DNA from: Staphylococcus taiwanensis
GTDB taxonomy: Bacteria > Bacillota > Bacilli > Staphylococcales > Staphylococcaceae
Direction: 5' to 3'
Length of the DNA stretch: 64,000 nucleotides
Assembly (NCBI GenBank): GCA_020544305.1
Contig: CP058667.1
Span: 1,984,001-2,048,000, forward strand
Shown here: positions 30,594 through 39,556 of the stretch, one piece after another
Layout: the number at the start of each line of letters is the position of its first letter
Numbering within the stretch: the stretch's first letter is position 1
Position numbers and translations under genes: made by a program
The notes under the pieces: model-generated
Database searches by the model: none
What the model was told of the DNA's origin: nothing
What the model saw: only the letters and a program-made list of their open reading frames with translations

Positions 30594-31163
30594 GTGAATA
30601 CAATTAAACCTTATTATATAAAGTTACTTTCAATAACATTAATCTTATTTTTATTCTTTACCTCTCATGCTCAAGCAAGTACGACTTACTCAAAGGATTC
30701 TGATGATTTCGATTTAGAACCAGGCGATATTATTTTAACTAAAGGGCCTGTTTTATTTGGATTTTTTGGGCATTCAAGTATTGCTCTTGATCATGATACG
30801 GTGTTACAAATAGAAGGCCCAGGCGATAATCCTATAACAGAATCATTCCATTCTTTTAAAGAAAGGTTTGGAGAAGGACAAGACGATTGGATTAAAATTT
30901 ATCGTTGTTCTAAACCAGGAGCTGGACAAAAAGCTGCCGAATGGGCAAATAAGCATTATAAAGATAGTGACAAAACGTACTTAGTCACTTTAAATCCAAA
31001 AAGCGAACGTTTTACATACTGTACAAAAATAATTTATCAAGCTTATAAGTATGGTGTGAGCAAGAACTCGGTCAACGATCAAGGCTTGTTAATCATTTCA
31101 CCCTATGCTTTAGTTGATAATTTTACAGATGACTATAAGCTAAAATTAGTAAAGCAATATTAA
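30594..31163 (+). CDS. Secreted YiiX/NlpC-P60-like cysteine hydrolase
   Basis: A 189-residue exported protein: signal peptide of about 29 residues ending SHAQA, then a permuted papain-like (YiiX/YycO type) domain. The catalytic histidine is in FFGHSSIALD (about residue 62) and the cysteine in RFTYCTKIIYQAYKYG (about 143), with GDIILTKGPV at the domain start as in the family. It starts at GTG 30594, AAGGAG 8 bases before. Likely an amidase or esterase acting at the cell surface; substrate unknown. Confidence 0.8.
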   Translation: MNTIKPYYIKLLSITLILFLFFTSHAQASTTYSKDSDDFDLEPGDIILTKGPVLFGFFGHSSIALDHDTVLQIEGPGDNPITESFHSFKERFGEGQDDWIKIYRCSKPGAGQKAAEWANKHYKDSDKTYLVTLNPKSERFTYCTKIIYQAYKYGVSKNSVNDQGLLIISPYALVDNFTDDYKLKLVKQY

Positions 31164-31186
31164 TAAATAGTAAAAAACAAGCTTTA

Positions 31187-31250
31187 TAGAATATGCTCTT
31201 TTCAAAGTTTCTATTCATAAATAGTTACCTTGTAAAGAGCATATCTTTTT
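31187..31250. terminator. Convergent terminator
   Basis: AATATGCTCTTTT pairs with AAAGAGCATAT across a long loop and is followed by CTTTTTTATT. Confidence 0.6.
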
Positions 31251-31252
31251 TA

Positions 31253-31489
31253 TTAAACTGATTCTTTAAAGTAATTAACAAAGTGTTCATTTTGTTCTAA
31301 TAAATCAATATAAGAAATAGAGCTAAACGGAATGATACGAGTACAATTTTTAAGTGGATAAATAATAATTTCATTCTCATAATCTAAATGAATATCATTT
31401 TCCATAATCATTTTCTTTGATCCTACTACAATAGCGATGGCTTTGAAATCATTGTTCTCAAAATATTTTTTTAATAAGTTTTTATCCAT
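31253..31489 (-). CDS. Small uncharacterised protein
   Basis: A 78-residue soluble protein, MDKNLLKKYFENNDFKAIAI with a strand-rich middle (EIIIYPLKNCTRIIPFSSIS). I do not recognise a family; the beta content and IPFSSISYIDL end recall small PH-like or LSM-like domains, which is only an impression. The ribosome site is weak (GGATGTGAG). Convergent with the YiiX-like gene. Confidence 0.55.
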   Translation of the reverse strand: MDKNLLKKYFENNDFKAIAIVVGSKKMIMENDIHLDYENEIIIYPLKNCTRIIPFSSISYIDLLEQNEHFVNYFKESV

Positions 31490-31659
31490 AACATCTCACA
31501 TCCTATTCACTTCATATTTATCACATTTATGTAAATTATTGATGAATTATGCGTATTATTTATGTAAATAGAATTTTCTCAATTAATTTTAAATTTCCAA
31601 ACATTTATAAAATAATTTTATGTAAAATAATAATATAGTTTATTTTAGGAGTGGTTATA

Positions 31660-32421
31660 TTGAAAAAAGTTTTATTTATATTTTTATTAAGTATGTTGGT
31701 AGTAGCTGGATGTAGTCATACAGATAGCAATAATGACAACAAGGATAAAAAATCCAATACACATGCTTCGTCAAAACAAAAAGACAAAGATACATCTAAA
31801 GAAAAAGATTCAAAAGATGAAAAATCTGAGGATAATAATAGTAATGACAAAGATTCAAAAGACCAAAATAAATCTGATGAAAATAGTAACGAGTCAGACA
31901 ATCATAAGAATACTGTCAATAATCAATCGGCTAAAGATAATAGTCAAATAGATGTTAATAACATTACGGATCGTGCGACTTTAGCATCAATCATTAATAG
32001 CAATCAGTATTCTGAAGGAGATAAAGTAGCTGCTTATAATAGTGCTGTAGCTAATGGTGTTATTCCTCAAGGTAATGTTATGGAAGGCTCAGCAAGTGAA
32101 GCATATGCAAGTTCGCTTCGTGTTGAGAGTGGCAAAGAAAAATCGGTTTATGACCAATCTCAAAATAACAATAATGCATCCTCTCAAAGTAATGAAGCTG
32201 ATCCGAATGCTGAAATTAATGCTGCAACCAATGAGGACGATTATGTAGATGCTTTAAGAAAGAAATATAACGGTGGTTTATCATCCGGAGAAATCCAAAC
32301 TAAAAATGCTATTGAGCAAGGTACTTATGATGGCGATGATGCTGATGAAGTCTATAATACAATTCAACAAAGAGAACAAGATATCGCTAATGGTAAGTAT
32401 GATAAATATAAGCAAGATTAA
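31660..32421 (+). CDS. Lipoprotein with charged low-complexity linker
   Basis: A 253-residue lipoprotein from a TTG start (AGGAG 8 bases upstream). The signal ends in the lipobox LVVAGCSHTD. A linker of about 75 residues rich in Lys, Asp, Ser and Asn follows, then a folded region from DRATLASIINSNQYSEGDKV to NGKYDKYKQD. Within it, IINSNQYSEGDKVAAYNSAV and YVDALRKKYNGGLSSGEIQT look like related helical units. No enzyme motif seen. It is membrane-anchored and surface-exposed. Confidence 0.75.
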   Translation: MKKVLFIFLLSMLVVAGCSHTDSNNDNKDKKSNTHASSKQKDKDTSKEKDSKDEKSEDNNSNDKDSKDQNKSDENSNESDNHKNTVNNQSAKDNSQIDVNNITDRATLASIINSNQYSEGDKVAAYNSAVANGVIPQGNVMEGSASEAYASSLRVESGKEKSVYDQSQNNNNASSQSNEADPNAEINAATNEDDYVDALRKKYNGGLSSGEIQTKNAIEQGTYDGDDADEVYNTIQQREQDIANGKYDKYKQD

Positions 32422-32436
32422 AGGTATTATAGAAAC

Positions 32437-32620
32437 TGAGGAGAGTGGGACAGAATTCATTTCGTATTCATTGTCCCACCTCAACTTGCTTTGCTTGTAA
32501 AAACCCTTTTTGAGATTTTCTATGTTGTAGCCCCACCTGAAAGGGTGACTAGAGTTGAGTAAATCTTAATATAAGCACCTTTTCCATTCAATTAGCTACT
32601 AGGAATTTGCAGTGTAACCT
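32437..32620. repeat. Dispersed staphylococcal intergenic repeat, copy 2 (full)
   Basis: It begins with the hairpin GTGGGACA...TGTCCCAC (32445-32478), followed by CAACTTGCTTTGCTTGTA, a CCCCACC block and the conserved AAGGGTGACTAGAGTTGAGT to TTAGCTACTAGG tail. It lies between a rightward lipoprotein gene and a leftward GNAT gene; the first hairpin may serve as terminator. Confidence 0.75.
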
Positions 32621-32651
32621 CATAATATTATTGACTCACACATCTCAACTT

Positions 32652-33260
32652 TTATTTTAAAATTTTCCTCATCTTATACAGATAATACGGTTTATGATTA
32701 ATTTCCCCTACAATATTAAAGCCTTTCTTTTGATATAAATTTAAAGCTGGTAAATTATCTTGAACGACTGTTAAAGATATTTTATTAAATCCCGCTTCTT
32801 TTGCCTTTGCTTGTGCAACATCTAATAATTGTTGGCCAACACCTTTTCCCCTAGCTTCTGTCACGATGGCTAACATAGCAATGTGATATTCGTCTTCATT
32901 CCCCTCATCCATAGTAACCATTGAATAAAATTTCTTTGGGTGTTTCATAATAGATTTGAATGGCGCCAATTTATTCATTGAGAGGATTTGTAACACTGTG
33001 GGAACCATTGCTTTTTCTATTTTTTCTAAAGGTCCACACGTCATAGCGCCGAGAACCTTATCATTCTCTACTGCAACATAAGAGATGTCATAGCTAAATC
33101 TATTTGCCCGATTTTGCCATAATTGTTGTAAATCTGCGACAATTTCTGCATCTGTATAATGTCCAAGTATAATTTCAGCCATATCATCTATTGCTGCATA
33201 AATGAGTTCTCCTATACCTTGATGTTTAGCTTGACCAGGTTTAATTTGTATCGTATTCAA
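32652..33260 (-). CDS. GNAT family N-acetyltransferase
   Basis: A 202-residue GNAT enzyme. The acetyl-CoA loop is complete: AMLAIVTEARGKGVGQQLLD around residue 135 (R-G-K-G-V-G), followed by KEAGFNKISLTVVQDNLPAL and LYQKKGFNIVGE, which are motif B hallmarks. The N-terminal MAEIILGHYTDAEIVADLQQ part is helical. Acceptor unknown. GGAGG precedes the ATG. Confidence 0.87.
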   Translation of the reverse strand: MNTIQIKPGQAKHQGIGELIYAAIDDMAEIILGHYTDAEIVADLQQLWQNRANRFSYDISYVAVENDKVLGAMTCGPLEKIEKAMVPTVLQILSMNKLAPFKSIMKHPKKFYSMVTMDEGNEDEYHIAMLAIVTEARGKGVGQQLLDVAQAKAKEAGFNKISLTVVQDNLPALNLYQKKGFNIVGEINHKPYYLYKMRKILK

Positions 33261-33392
33261 CTCATTACCTCCTTACTTGTGTTATATACTATTTTTCCTA
33301 AAAACAAACAATAATTGCATTCTTAACCAACATAAATGATAATATATAGGTTAAATTATTCATATTTTGAAAAATAAATTAAGGAAGGTTCC

Positions 33393-34139
33393 ATGAAAAA
33401 GAGAAACAATTGGTATTCTAAGTTATATCATTTATTTATAATATTATTAATTATAGTCGTTGTCTCAGTAGCTTTTATTCTCTATAAAACACGTGAAGAA
33501 AAACAAAATCGCTCTTTAGACTACTATTCCAATTTCAAAGATTTAAAAGCCCATACGACAGAGGGTAAAGACTGGCGTATACAAACGAAGAATCGTAAAG
33601 ATAAACATATACTAGTTACTGCTATACATGGCGGTGGCATTGAACCAGGAACAACTGAACTAGCACGCCGCATATCAAACATTGGCCATTATGATTTTTA
33701 TTCATTCGAAGGTTTAATGTCGAAACATAACGAACGTTTACATATTACTTCGACTGTTTTCGATGAACCTACTTTATTAAAAATGTTAGACCATTCAGAT
33801 GAAACCATTTCCATTCATGGTTATTCTGGAGAAGACCCTATCGTTTATGTAGGCGGTAAAGACAAAGCATTAGCTAAATCAATTACGAAAGCTCTTAGAG
33901 ATAAAGGTTTCACCGTTCAAAAGAGTCCTAAAGGTGTTGAAGCAACATCTTCATCTAACATTATTAATAGAAATGATAATGATTCAGGAATTCAGTTAGA
34001 ATTAACTACTGGACAAAGAGCTTTATTCTTTAAAGACAAACAACTAGATTCAAAAACACGAAGTAATTCAAATAATTACACCCATACCTTCTATAAATTT
34101 GCTAGAGCCGTTAATGAAGGAATTAAAGATGCACAATAA
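33393..34139 (+). CDS. Poly-gamma-glutamate hydrolase family protein (PghP-like)
   Basis: A 248-residue membrane-anchored or secreted protein: one N-terminal hydrophobic segment (LYHLFIILLIIVVVSVAFIL), then a zinc peptidase-like domain of the phage PghP/YmaC family. Motifs: ILVTAIHGGGIEPGTTELAR (His and Glu ligands, about residue 78), DETISIHGYSG (His about 142) and SGIQLELTTGQR (Glu about 200). The family cleaves gamma-linked polyglutamate. No capsule (capBCA) genes occur in this window. Ligand roles are inferred from the family. Confidence 0.8.
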   Translation: MKKRNNWYSKLYHLFIILLIIVVVSVAFILYKTREEKQNRSLDYYSNFKDLKAHTTEGKDWRIQTKNRKDKHILVTAIHGGGIEPGTTELARRISNIGHYDFYSFEGLMSKHNERLHITSTVFDEPTLLKMLDHSDETISIHGYSGEDPIVYVGGKDKALAKSITKALRDKGFTVQKSPKGVEATSSSNIINRNDNDSGIQLELTTGQRALFFKDKQLDSKTRSNSNNYTHTFYKFARAVNEGIKDAQ

Positions 34140-34230
34140 TTTTAAATTTCTCCTCCTAGATTTTAACGTACTTGCGTTTTCTTTATCTAAAAAAATGGGT
34201 ATAAATAACTAATATTAGGGAGGAATTAGA

Positions 34231-34518
34231 ATGTTAAATGAATTAACCCAAGAACAAAAATATACAATCGCTAAATTTTACAAATTGTATATGGAACGTT
34301 CTAATGAAGGACAAACTGAAGCTGAAGCCAATGATTTTAAAGACAGTATCACAGCACAAGATGCGTATTTTTGCGATAGAGACTATAATGATTTTATCGA
34401 AAATTGTAAAGTTTTAATTGATTATGGCTATTTAGAAGGTAGCATAACTGCAGATCGTATCGATGATATTAAAGTAACCAATAAAGCTTTTACTGAAATT
34501 GAAAGAAGTTTTAACTAA
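34231..34518 (+). CDS. Small conserved-looking soluble protein
   Basis: A 95-residue acidic protein, MLNELTQEQKYTIAKFYKLY then FCDRDYNDFIENCKVLIDYG and a charged end. It is predicted helical with a possible winged-helix-like end (YLEGSITADRIDDIKVTNKA). I do not recognise a named family. A GGGAGGAATTAGA site precedes the ATG, and a terminator follows at once, so it is monocistronic. Confidence 0.65.
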   Translation: MLNELTQEQKYTIAKFYKLYMERSNEGQTEAEANDFKDSITAQDAYFCDRDYNDFIENCKVLIDYGYLEGSITADRIDDIKVTNKAFTEIERSFN

Positions 34519-34522
34519 TCCA

Positions 34523-34560
34523 TTTACTACGTTAGAATAACGCTAACGTAGTTTTATTTT
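34523..34560 (+). terminator. Terminator
   Basis: ACTACGTTAG pairs with CTAACGTAGT around AATAACG, followed by TTTATTTT. Confidence 0.8.
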
Positions 34561-34579
34561 ATAAAGAAAGGTGTATATA

Positions 34580-34804
34580 TTGAATAACTGGAAAATTAAT
34601 AATCACTCTCATAGACGTTTAATCATTCAAGAAACTAATAATGAAATTTCAATTGTTGAACCAATAGCATCTGGTGCTTTTAAAATATTAGCAGCAGTCA
34701 ATTTGAATCAATCCTCTCATAACACTCAAATTTATGACGATCAATTGTATGTGTCTGCTAGTATCGATGACGAGGAACTCAATATTTTTGATAAAACTGA
34801 GTAG
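34580..34804 (+). CDS. Small uncharacterised protein
   Basis: A 74-residue soluble protein from TTG 34580 (AAAGGTG 6 bases upstream); the frame also has a GTG at 34571 inside that site. It starts NNWKINNHSHRRLIIQETNN and has a beta-rich middle (AFKILAAVNLNQSSHNTQIY). No family recognised. It lies 28 bases after a terminator, so it must have its own promoter or depend on read-through. Confidence 0.55.
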   Translation: MNNWKINNHSHRRLIIQETNNEISIVEPIASGAFKILAAVNLNQSSHNTQIYDDQLYVSASIDDEELNIFDKTE

Positions 34805-34938
34805 ATGTGTCTGAAAATGAATGATTCATTTACATTACTGTATATAAAAATTAATTAGATGTTAATTCCACATTAATATTATTGTTTTATATGTATAGTA
34901 CAATATAATTAATGGTCTAAACAAAACGGAGGTAATGT

Positions 34939-35667
34939 ATGGATAAAATGTTGTTCTATACGGGTATGGCATTATTATTAATTGCTGTTTTAATCATTTT
35001 ATTTGCTATAGTCGCAGTATTTAAAAATAGAAATTATTTAAAGTATTTTGCAATGGCAATAACAATTATCCTATTGAGTATGTTGGCATTAGGTCTTCAT
35101 AAAATGATTGAAAGTAATAATCCATCAACAAATCAAGCAACAGAAACTCAAGATAAAAAGCCAAACGATGATAAATCATCAAAGGATAAACACAAAGATA
35201 AAGACAAGAAAAAAGATAAATCAGATGAAAATAGCAACAATAGTAATAGTAATGCAACACCGCAAGAAAATAGCTCCGAAGAAACTACGAATAACCAACA
35301 AACACAGGAACAACAAAATACACAACAAGAACAAGCTACAAATGAACAAGCAACAGATCAAAACAACACTAATCAAAATAATAACAACAATATGAATAGC
35401 CAAAATAATAACCAAGCTACAAAAGAGCAAAATACGAATCAAACTAATAATACAAACCAACAAAATACAAATCAAAACAATACAACTACAAATAATAATA
35501 ATGGTGTTGGCACACGCTCATCTGAAAATAATTCAAATACTGGTAATCAGTCTAATAGTACACAAACTCAGAATTATTCCTCAGACAATAATAGTAATCA
35601 GACACAAAGTAGCGAAACACAAACTACTGAAGATCGCTCAGCTCAATCGAATGACAATGCCAATTAA
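34939..35667 (+). CDS. Membrane protein with Asn/Gln/Thr-rich tail
   Basis: A 242-residue protein. Two membrane segments (FYTGMALLLIAVLIILFAIV and YLKYFAMAITIILLSMLALG) are followed by a highly charged Lys/Asp stretch and about 150 residues made mostly of Asn, Gln, Thr and Ser. The tail is predicted unstructured. It likely sits in the membrane with a disordered extracellular or wall-spanning tail. GGAGG precedes the ATG. Composition resembles the leftward gene at 55.4 kb. Confidence 0.72.
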   Translation: MDKMLFYTGMALLLIAVLIILFAIVAVFKNRNYLKYFAMAITIILLSMLALGLHKMIESNNPSTNQATETQDKKPNDDKSSKDKHKDKDKKKDKSDENSNNSNSNATPQENSSEETTNNQQTQEQQNTQQEQATNEQATDQNNTNQNNNNNMNSQNNNQATKEQNTNQTNNTNQQNTNQNNTTTNNNNGVGTRSSENNSNTGNQSNSTQTQNYSSDNNSNQTQSSETQTTEDRSAQSNDNAN

Positions 35668-35671
35668 TATT

Positions 35672-35706
35672 AATAGCAGATAGGTTAGCCTATCTGCTAT
35701 TTTTTA
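35672..35706 (+). terminator. Strong terminator
   Basis: AATAGCAGATAGG pairs perfectly with CCTATCTGCTATT around TTAG, then TTTTTA. Confidence 0.9.
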
Positions 35707-35832
35707 TTAGAATTATATTTTTGTAACTTTTTAATTTTTTTAACTATTGAATTTTTAGAAAAGTGTGACATACTTAAATTAAATTTATTTATATCTTTAC
35801 AATCTAAATTAACTTAAACAAAGGGTGAAACT

Positions 35833-36009
35833 ATGAAAAAAGTAGCATTTTTATTACTCTCAAGTTTTCTTGTATTAGGCGCGTGTAGTCATCATGATGA
35901 TTCAGTGAAAAACGTTAAAAAAAGTACGCATAAAAAGGACAACCCTAATGCACATAAAGATAAAGGCAACTCAGATCGTACTGACGGCAAAAAAATTGAT
36001 AAAAAATAA
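35833..36009 (+). CDS. Small lipoprotein
   Basis: A 58-residue lipoprotein. The signal MKKVAFLLLSSFLVLGAC ends in a lipobox (LGAC, Cys18), followed by a short His/Lys/Asp-rich tail (SHHDDSVKNVKKSTHKKDN). Its signal and the CSH start resemble the lipoprotein at 31.7 kb. AAAGGGTG lies before the ATG and a terminator follows. Function unknown. Confidence 0.7.
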   Translation: MKKVAFLLLSSFLVLGACSHHDDSVKNVKKSTHKKDNPNAHKDKGNSDRTDGKKIDKK

Positions 36010-36040
36010 TTAAAAAGCTAGCAATTATTTTGCTAAATTG

Positions 36041-36076
36041 ACAGGATACGAATTACAATTAACCTGTATCCTGTCG
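36041..36076. terminator. Bidirectional terminator
   Basis: GACAGGATAC pairs with GTATCCTGTC across a loop of about 15 bases, between the small lipoprotein and the converging GNAT remnant. Confidence 0.7.
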
Positions 36077-36080
36077 TTTG

Positions 36081-36526
36081 CTATATTAAATTTTTCACAA
36101 AGCCAAATGACTTTTTATCCAAACCACTATATTTATAAAAATGATGTGCAGTTCGTCTTTCTTCTTTTATCCCACTATTCAAAGTAAGAGCTTCACACTT
36201 CATTTTACGTGCTAAATTCTCACTTTCCTTAAGTAAAAGTGAACCATATCCATTTTTTCGATAATTGATATTAATAACAAATGCTAATATCCTCATATAT
36301 TCACCATTTTTTCGAAAAACAACATTTTACACATACCACTTAAGCCAATAATTTTATTATCCTTCAACAATAATAATAAATAATAGTCATCGCGATTATT
36401 TAATTTTTTTAATCTATCTTTTAACTCTTTTTTATTGGTAGGATATCCTATGTCTTCATATAATTTCTGTAAAGATTCTATTTGTTCTAAATCTTCATCT
36501 TTGAATAGTCGAGTAGTCAAATTCAT
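36081..36526 (-). pseudogene. GNAT acetyltransferase gene broken by a one-base frameshift
   Basis: Two overlapping frames encode the halves of one GNAT protein. The upstream half (36293-36526) ends KIIGLSGMCKMLFFEKMVNI and stops; the downstream half (36081-36296) begins MRILAFVININYRKNGYGSL with the acetyl-CoA loop. One extra A in the A6 run (T6 at 36307-36312 on the plus strand) would give FEKNGEYMRILAFV and one continuous frame of about 148 codons. It lies 12 bases after fosB in the same direction. Natural decay, phase variation or a sequencing error are all possible. Confidence 0.8.
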
Positions 36527-36538
36527 ACAATCACCATT

Positions 36539-36958
36539 TCACTTATAAAATATCATATGCTTTTTATCTTGTTTATAATAATTTAGTCTGTCTTGCAAAG
36601 TACCAGTGTGTAATTCTAATTTATGACCATCAGGATCTGTAAAATAAAGTGACTTTTTGTCTTTCATATCTCTCTTACGTCCTTTTAAAATATTCACCTT
36701 ATTATATTCAAGCCAACTATACCAATCTTCAAATTCTTGCTCTTCTATAGAGAACGCTATATGCGTATAGGAGTACTGAATTTCTTCACGAGGTATTCCT
36801 TCTTCTTGATTTAATGCTATCCATATTCCATTTAAATCAAGATAGGCTGTTGTGTTACCCTCAACTAAGAGTTTTGCTCGTAATATGTCTTTATAAAAAG
36901 ATATTGACTTTTGAAGATTACTTACTGAAAAACAAATATGGTTAAGTGCTTTAATCAT
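36539..36958 (-). CDS. fosB: FosB, fosfomycin bacillithiol transferase
   Basis: FosB is a metal-dependent thiol transferase that opens the epoxide of fosfomycin with bacillithiol. The 139-residue protein of the glyoxalase/VOC fold has the metal ligands His7 (ALNHICF), His66 (YSYTHIAF) and Glu115 (GHKLELHTG), plus Cys9 seen in staphylococcal FosB. The C-terminal RLNYYK segment is also typical. It is expected to give fosfomycin resistance. It lies 52 bases downstream of add. Confidence 0.95.
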   Translation of the reverse strand: MIKALNHICFSVSNLQKSISFYKDILRAKLLVEGNTTAYLDLNGIWIALNQEEGIPREEIQYSYTHIAFSIEEQEFEDWYSWLEYNKVNILKGRKRDMKDKKSLYFTDPDGHKLELHTGTLQDRLNYYKQDKKHMIFYK

Positions 36959-37010
36959 AAATTATCCTCCTATAAATAGTTAACACAAATCCTTAATTTA
37001 TAAATTGAAA

Positions 37011-38000
37011 TTATTTCAATCTTTCTTTTAACACTTTTTTATCTTTTACATTAGCAAACGCATATTGCACCGCTTCATGATTAATACGTTTAATTTCATC
37101 TATACTGATCAAACCATTATTTAACAATGTTTGATATTCTTTCACTAAGTTTGTTTGCGTTACAACTCTATTGTCAGTATTAATCAAATACGGAATATCC
37201 ATCCTTTTCAATAAAGCTAAATCGATATCTTTAATATCATTAATCGCATTCGTTTGAATATTACTTAGCGGACAAATTTCTAATAAAGTATCTTTATTTT
37301 GAAAGTCATAGAATTGTTCTGTATCTTTAAAAATGGCTACACCATGACCAATCCGTTGTGCACCTAATTTTATTGAATCATGAATATTTTTTATACATCC
37401 GCATTCTCCAGCGTGTAATGTGATATTTAAATTATTCTCTTTAGCAAATGCTATAGCTGCTTCATGTTTCGGTATTGAATCATCTTCTTCCCCACCCGCT
37501 AAATCAACACCAACGATATATTGTTTTAATAGTTCTGTTGAGTGGATTTGTTTAAATATCTCGATATTTTCTTCATTTGAATGATGTTTCATACCACAAA
37601 CTATGATTCGGACCATGACATCCGTTTGGTCTTCAGCTTGTTGCGTACCTTTACATACAGCATGCAAGATATTATCTATGTTCATTCCCTTTTGCATATG
37701 AAATTTAGGTGCAAATCTTAATTCAATATATTTAATACCGTCTTTTTGAGCTTGTTTTGCAACGTCTACTACACTCTCAATTAGACTCTCTTCCGTTTGC
37801 ATGACTTTCAATATCTCATCGAAACAGCGTAAATATTCATCTAAACTTTCACATTGCTCATCTGCTGATATATTATCAAGATTAATGTTAATATTTTGTT
37901 TCTTTGCTTCCTTTTTTATAAATTCAACACTTACAGAGCCATCCAAATGACAATGTAGCTCAATTTTAGGTATAGCTATTAATGTATTCAAATCACACAT
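37011..38000 (-). CDS. add: Adenosine deaminase
   Basis: Adenosine deaminase converts adenosine to inosine for purine salvage. The 329-residue amidohydrolase has the metal motif IELHCHLDGSVSVEF near residue 15, the catalytic TLHAGECG (about 200), IGHGVAIF (about 222), CPLSNIQTNAI and the late INTDNRVVTQTNL (one aspartate as in many bacterial forms). SAM- or thioadenosine-specific relatives exist, so substrate range is inferred. fosB follows in the same direction. Confidence 0.9.
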   Translation of the reverse strand: MCDLNTLIAIPKIELHCHLDGSVSVEFIKKEAKKQNININLDNISADEQCESLDEYLRCFDEILKVMQTEESLIESVVDVAKQAQKDGIKYIELRFAPKFHMQKGMNIDNILHAVCKGTQQAEDQTDVMVRIIVCGMKHHSNEENIEIFKQIHSTELLKQYIVGVDLAGGEEDDSIPKHEAAIAFAKENNLNITLHAGECGCIKNIHDSIKLGAQRIGHGVAIFKDTEQFYDFQNKDTLLEICPLSNIQTNAINDIKDIDLALLKRMDIPYLINTDNRVVTQTNLVKEYQTLLNNGLISIDEIKRINHEAVQYAFANVKDKKVLKERLK

Positions 38001-38129
38001 TCCAATTCACCTGCTACTCAACAATTATATTGTTTGCATTATACAATATATATCTTAATTTTCAAATTTTTATTTTCCAAAAATAAATATAATACAGACT
38101 TCATTTGTTAATTCAAATCATTTTTCAGA

Positions 38130-38160
38130 AACAAAAAAGGGCTAATCAAAGCCCTTAAAA
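38130..38160 (-). terminator. Terminator of the MFS operon
   Basis: AAGGGC and GCCCTT form the stem around TAATCAAA; the minus strand continues TTTTTTGTTTC. Confidence 0.75.
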
Positions 38161-38179
38161 TGTTCATCTATTGAACGTC

Positions 38180-39556
38180 TTATTTAGATTTCAAACTATT
38201 GCCACCGAATATGGTCAATATCAAAATAGCGATAGCAATTATGGACGCGACAAAGCCTAAAGCATGTATCGCATACGTCAAGTTACTATCTTTAAATAAA
38301 ATACCAGTAAGTGTAGAAGATACAATCGCACCTATATACCCTGCTGTTCTTAATAATCCTGCTGACATACCAATAATAGATTTAGGTGCTTGATGGTAAA
38401 CTGCATTCTGATTCGCTAAATTGAGTAGTCCTTGCGGTAATCCAAATATAGCTGATAATACTATGAGTATCACTAGCGGTGTTGAACTATTGATAAATTG
38501 AAAACCAATCATAGTGATTAAAGCACCTAATGCACCTATATACAATTTAGCTCGAATCGATAATCGTGACCCTGATAATTGTGCCACAGTAATTCCAACT
38601 ATAAATTGAGGCAACATCATTAAACCAGCATGTGTCGGTGATAAGCCTCTATCTTCCTCTAACCATTGAACGTAACTATACAAAACACTATATGAAATCA
38701 GCATTGTAAGAAACATTCGAAGATAGGTATTATTTAGCACAATGTTATGACTTAATACTCTTAAATCGATAAATGGTTTTCTAGATTTTAATTCAAAATA
38801 GATAAAAATAATTAAACTTAACAAGCCTAGTAAAAATAACACCGCAGTTTTACGACTCGGTTCCATGAAGAATATCATCCAAGACGCTAACGTCATTGTA
38901 AATAATAGGATTCCGATAACGTCAACTTTGTCTTTCAATGCTTGTAATTTGTCTTTCACTACTATTTTCGGAAAATAAAGATAGCCAAAAACAAACGCAA
39001 GAACAGACAATGGTAAATTGACGATAAAAATAGATTTCCATCCACCGAAACCAATTAACAAACCACCTAGAGTTGGTCCAACAATCGCGATGATTTGGTT
39101 ACTTATCGCTAATATCGTCAGTATTGAACTTGGACTTTCTTTACCCGTACGATCAGCTTCATACTTAATCAAATACATGGCAGATGGATAACCTGCACAT
39201 GTTCCTATTCCGATTAAAAACCGGGCAAGTACTAGCCCATAAAATGATGGCGTAAATAGCGCAATTAAACTTGCTAAACCTACCAAACTTGTCGCAAATA
39301 AAAACAAACTTCGTGGTCCAAAAGTATCCACTAACTTTCCTATTACAGGCTGGCCAATACTTGTAGCCAAGTATAATGAGGAAATAAGCCATGCCGTTTG
39401 ATAAAACGGTACACCAAAGGCATGTGCAATAGGTACAAGCGCCACTGCAAGCATAGATGAGTTAATTGGATTCAAAATAGAACCTAATATCATGGGTGGA
39501 TATAACTTTGTATTAAACGTAGGTGCGGTTGAAGCGGTTGAATTAGAATTAGTCAC
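38180..39556 (-). CDS. MFS transporter, DHA2-type drug efflux family
   Basis: A 458-residue major facilitator with 12-14 hydrophobic spans. The motif-A region GQPVIGKLVDTFGPRSLFLF (about residue 68) and motif-C-like GPTLGGLLIGFGGWKSIFIV (about 160) mark a proton-driven exporter of the DHA2 group. The N-terminal ILGSILNPINSSMLAVALVP is also typical. Its start overlaps the end of the isochorismatase-like gene by 8 bases, so they are co-expressed. Substrate unknown. Confidence 0.85.
   Translation of the reverse strand: MTNSNSTASTAPTFNTKLYPPMILGSILNPINSSMLAVALVPIAHAFGVPFYQTAWLISSLYLATSIGQPVIGKLVDTFGPRSLFLFATSLVGLASLIALFTPSFYGLVLARFLIGIGTCAGYPSAMYLIKYEADRTGKESPSSILTILAISNQIIAIVGPTLGGLLIGFGGWKSIFIVNLPLSVLAFVFGYLYFPKIVVKDKLQALKDKVDVIGILLFTMTLASWMIFFMEPSRKTAVLFLLGLLSLIIFIYFELKSRKPFIDLRVLSHNIVLNNTYLRMFLTMLISYSVLYSYVQWLEEDRGLSPTHAGLMMLPQFIVGITVAQLSGSRLSIRAKLYIGALGALITMIGFQFINSSTPLVILIVLSAIFGLPQGLLNLANQNAVYHQAPKSIIGMSAGLLRTAGYIGAIVSSTLTGILFKDSNLTYAIHALGFVASIIAIAILILTIFGGNSLKSK

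Noticed and set aside
35108..35395. Lys/Ile-rich open frame inside the Asn/Gln-rich tail gene
   Set aside because: Out-of-frame reading of the same low-complexity codons, without a start signal.
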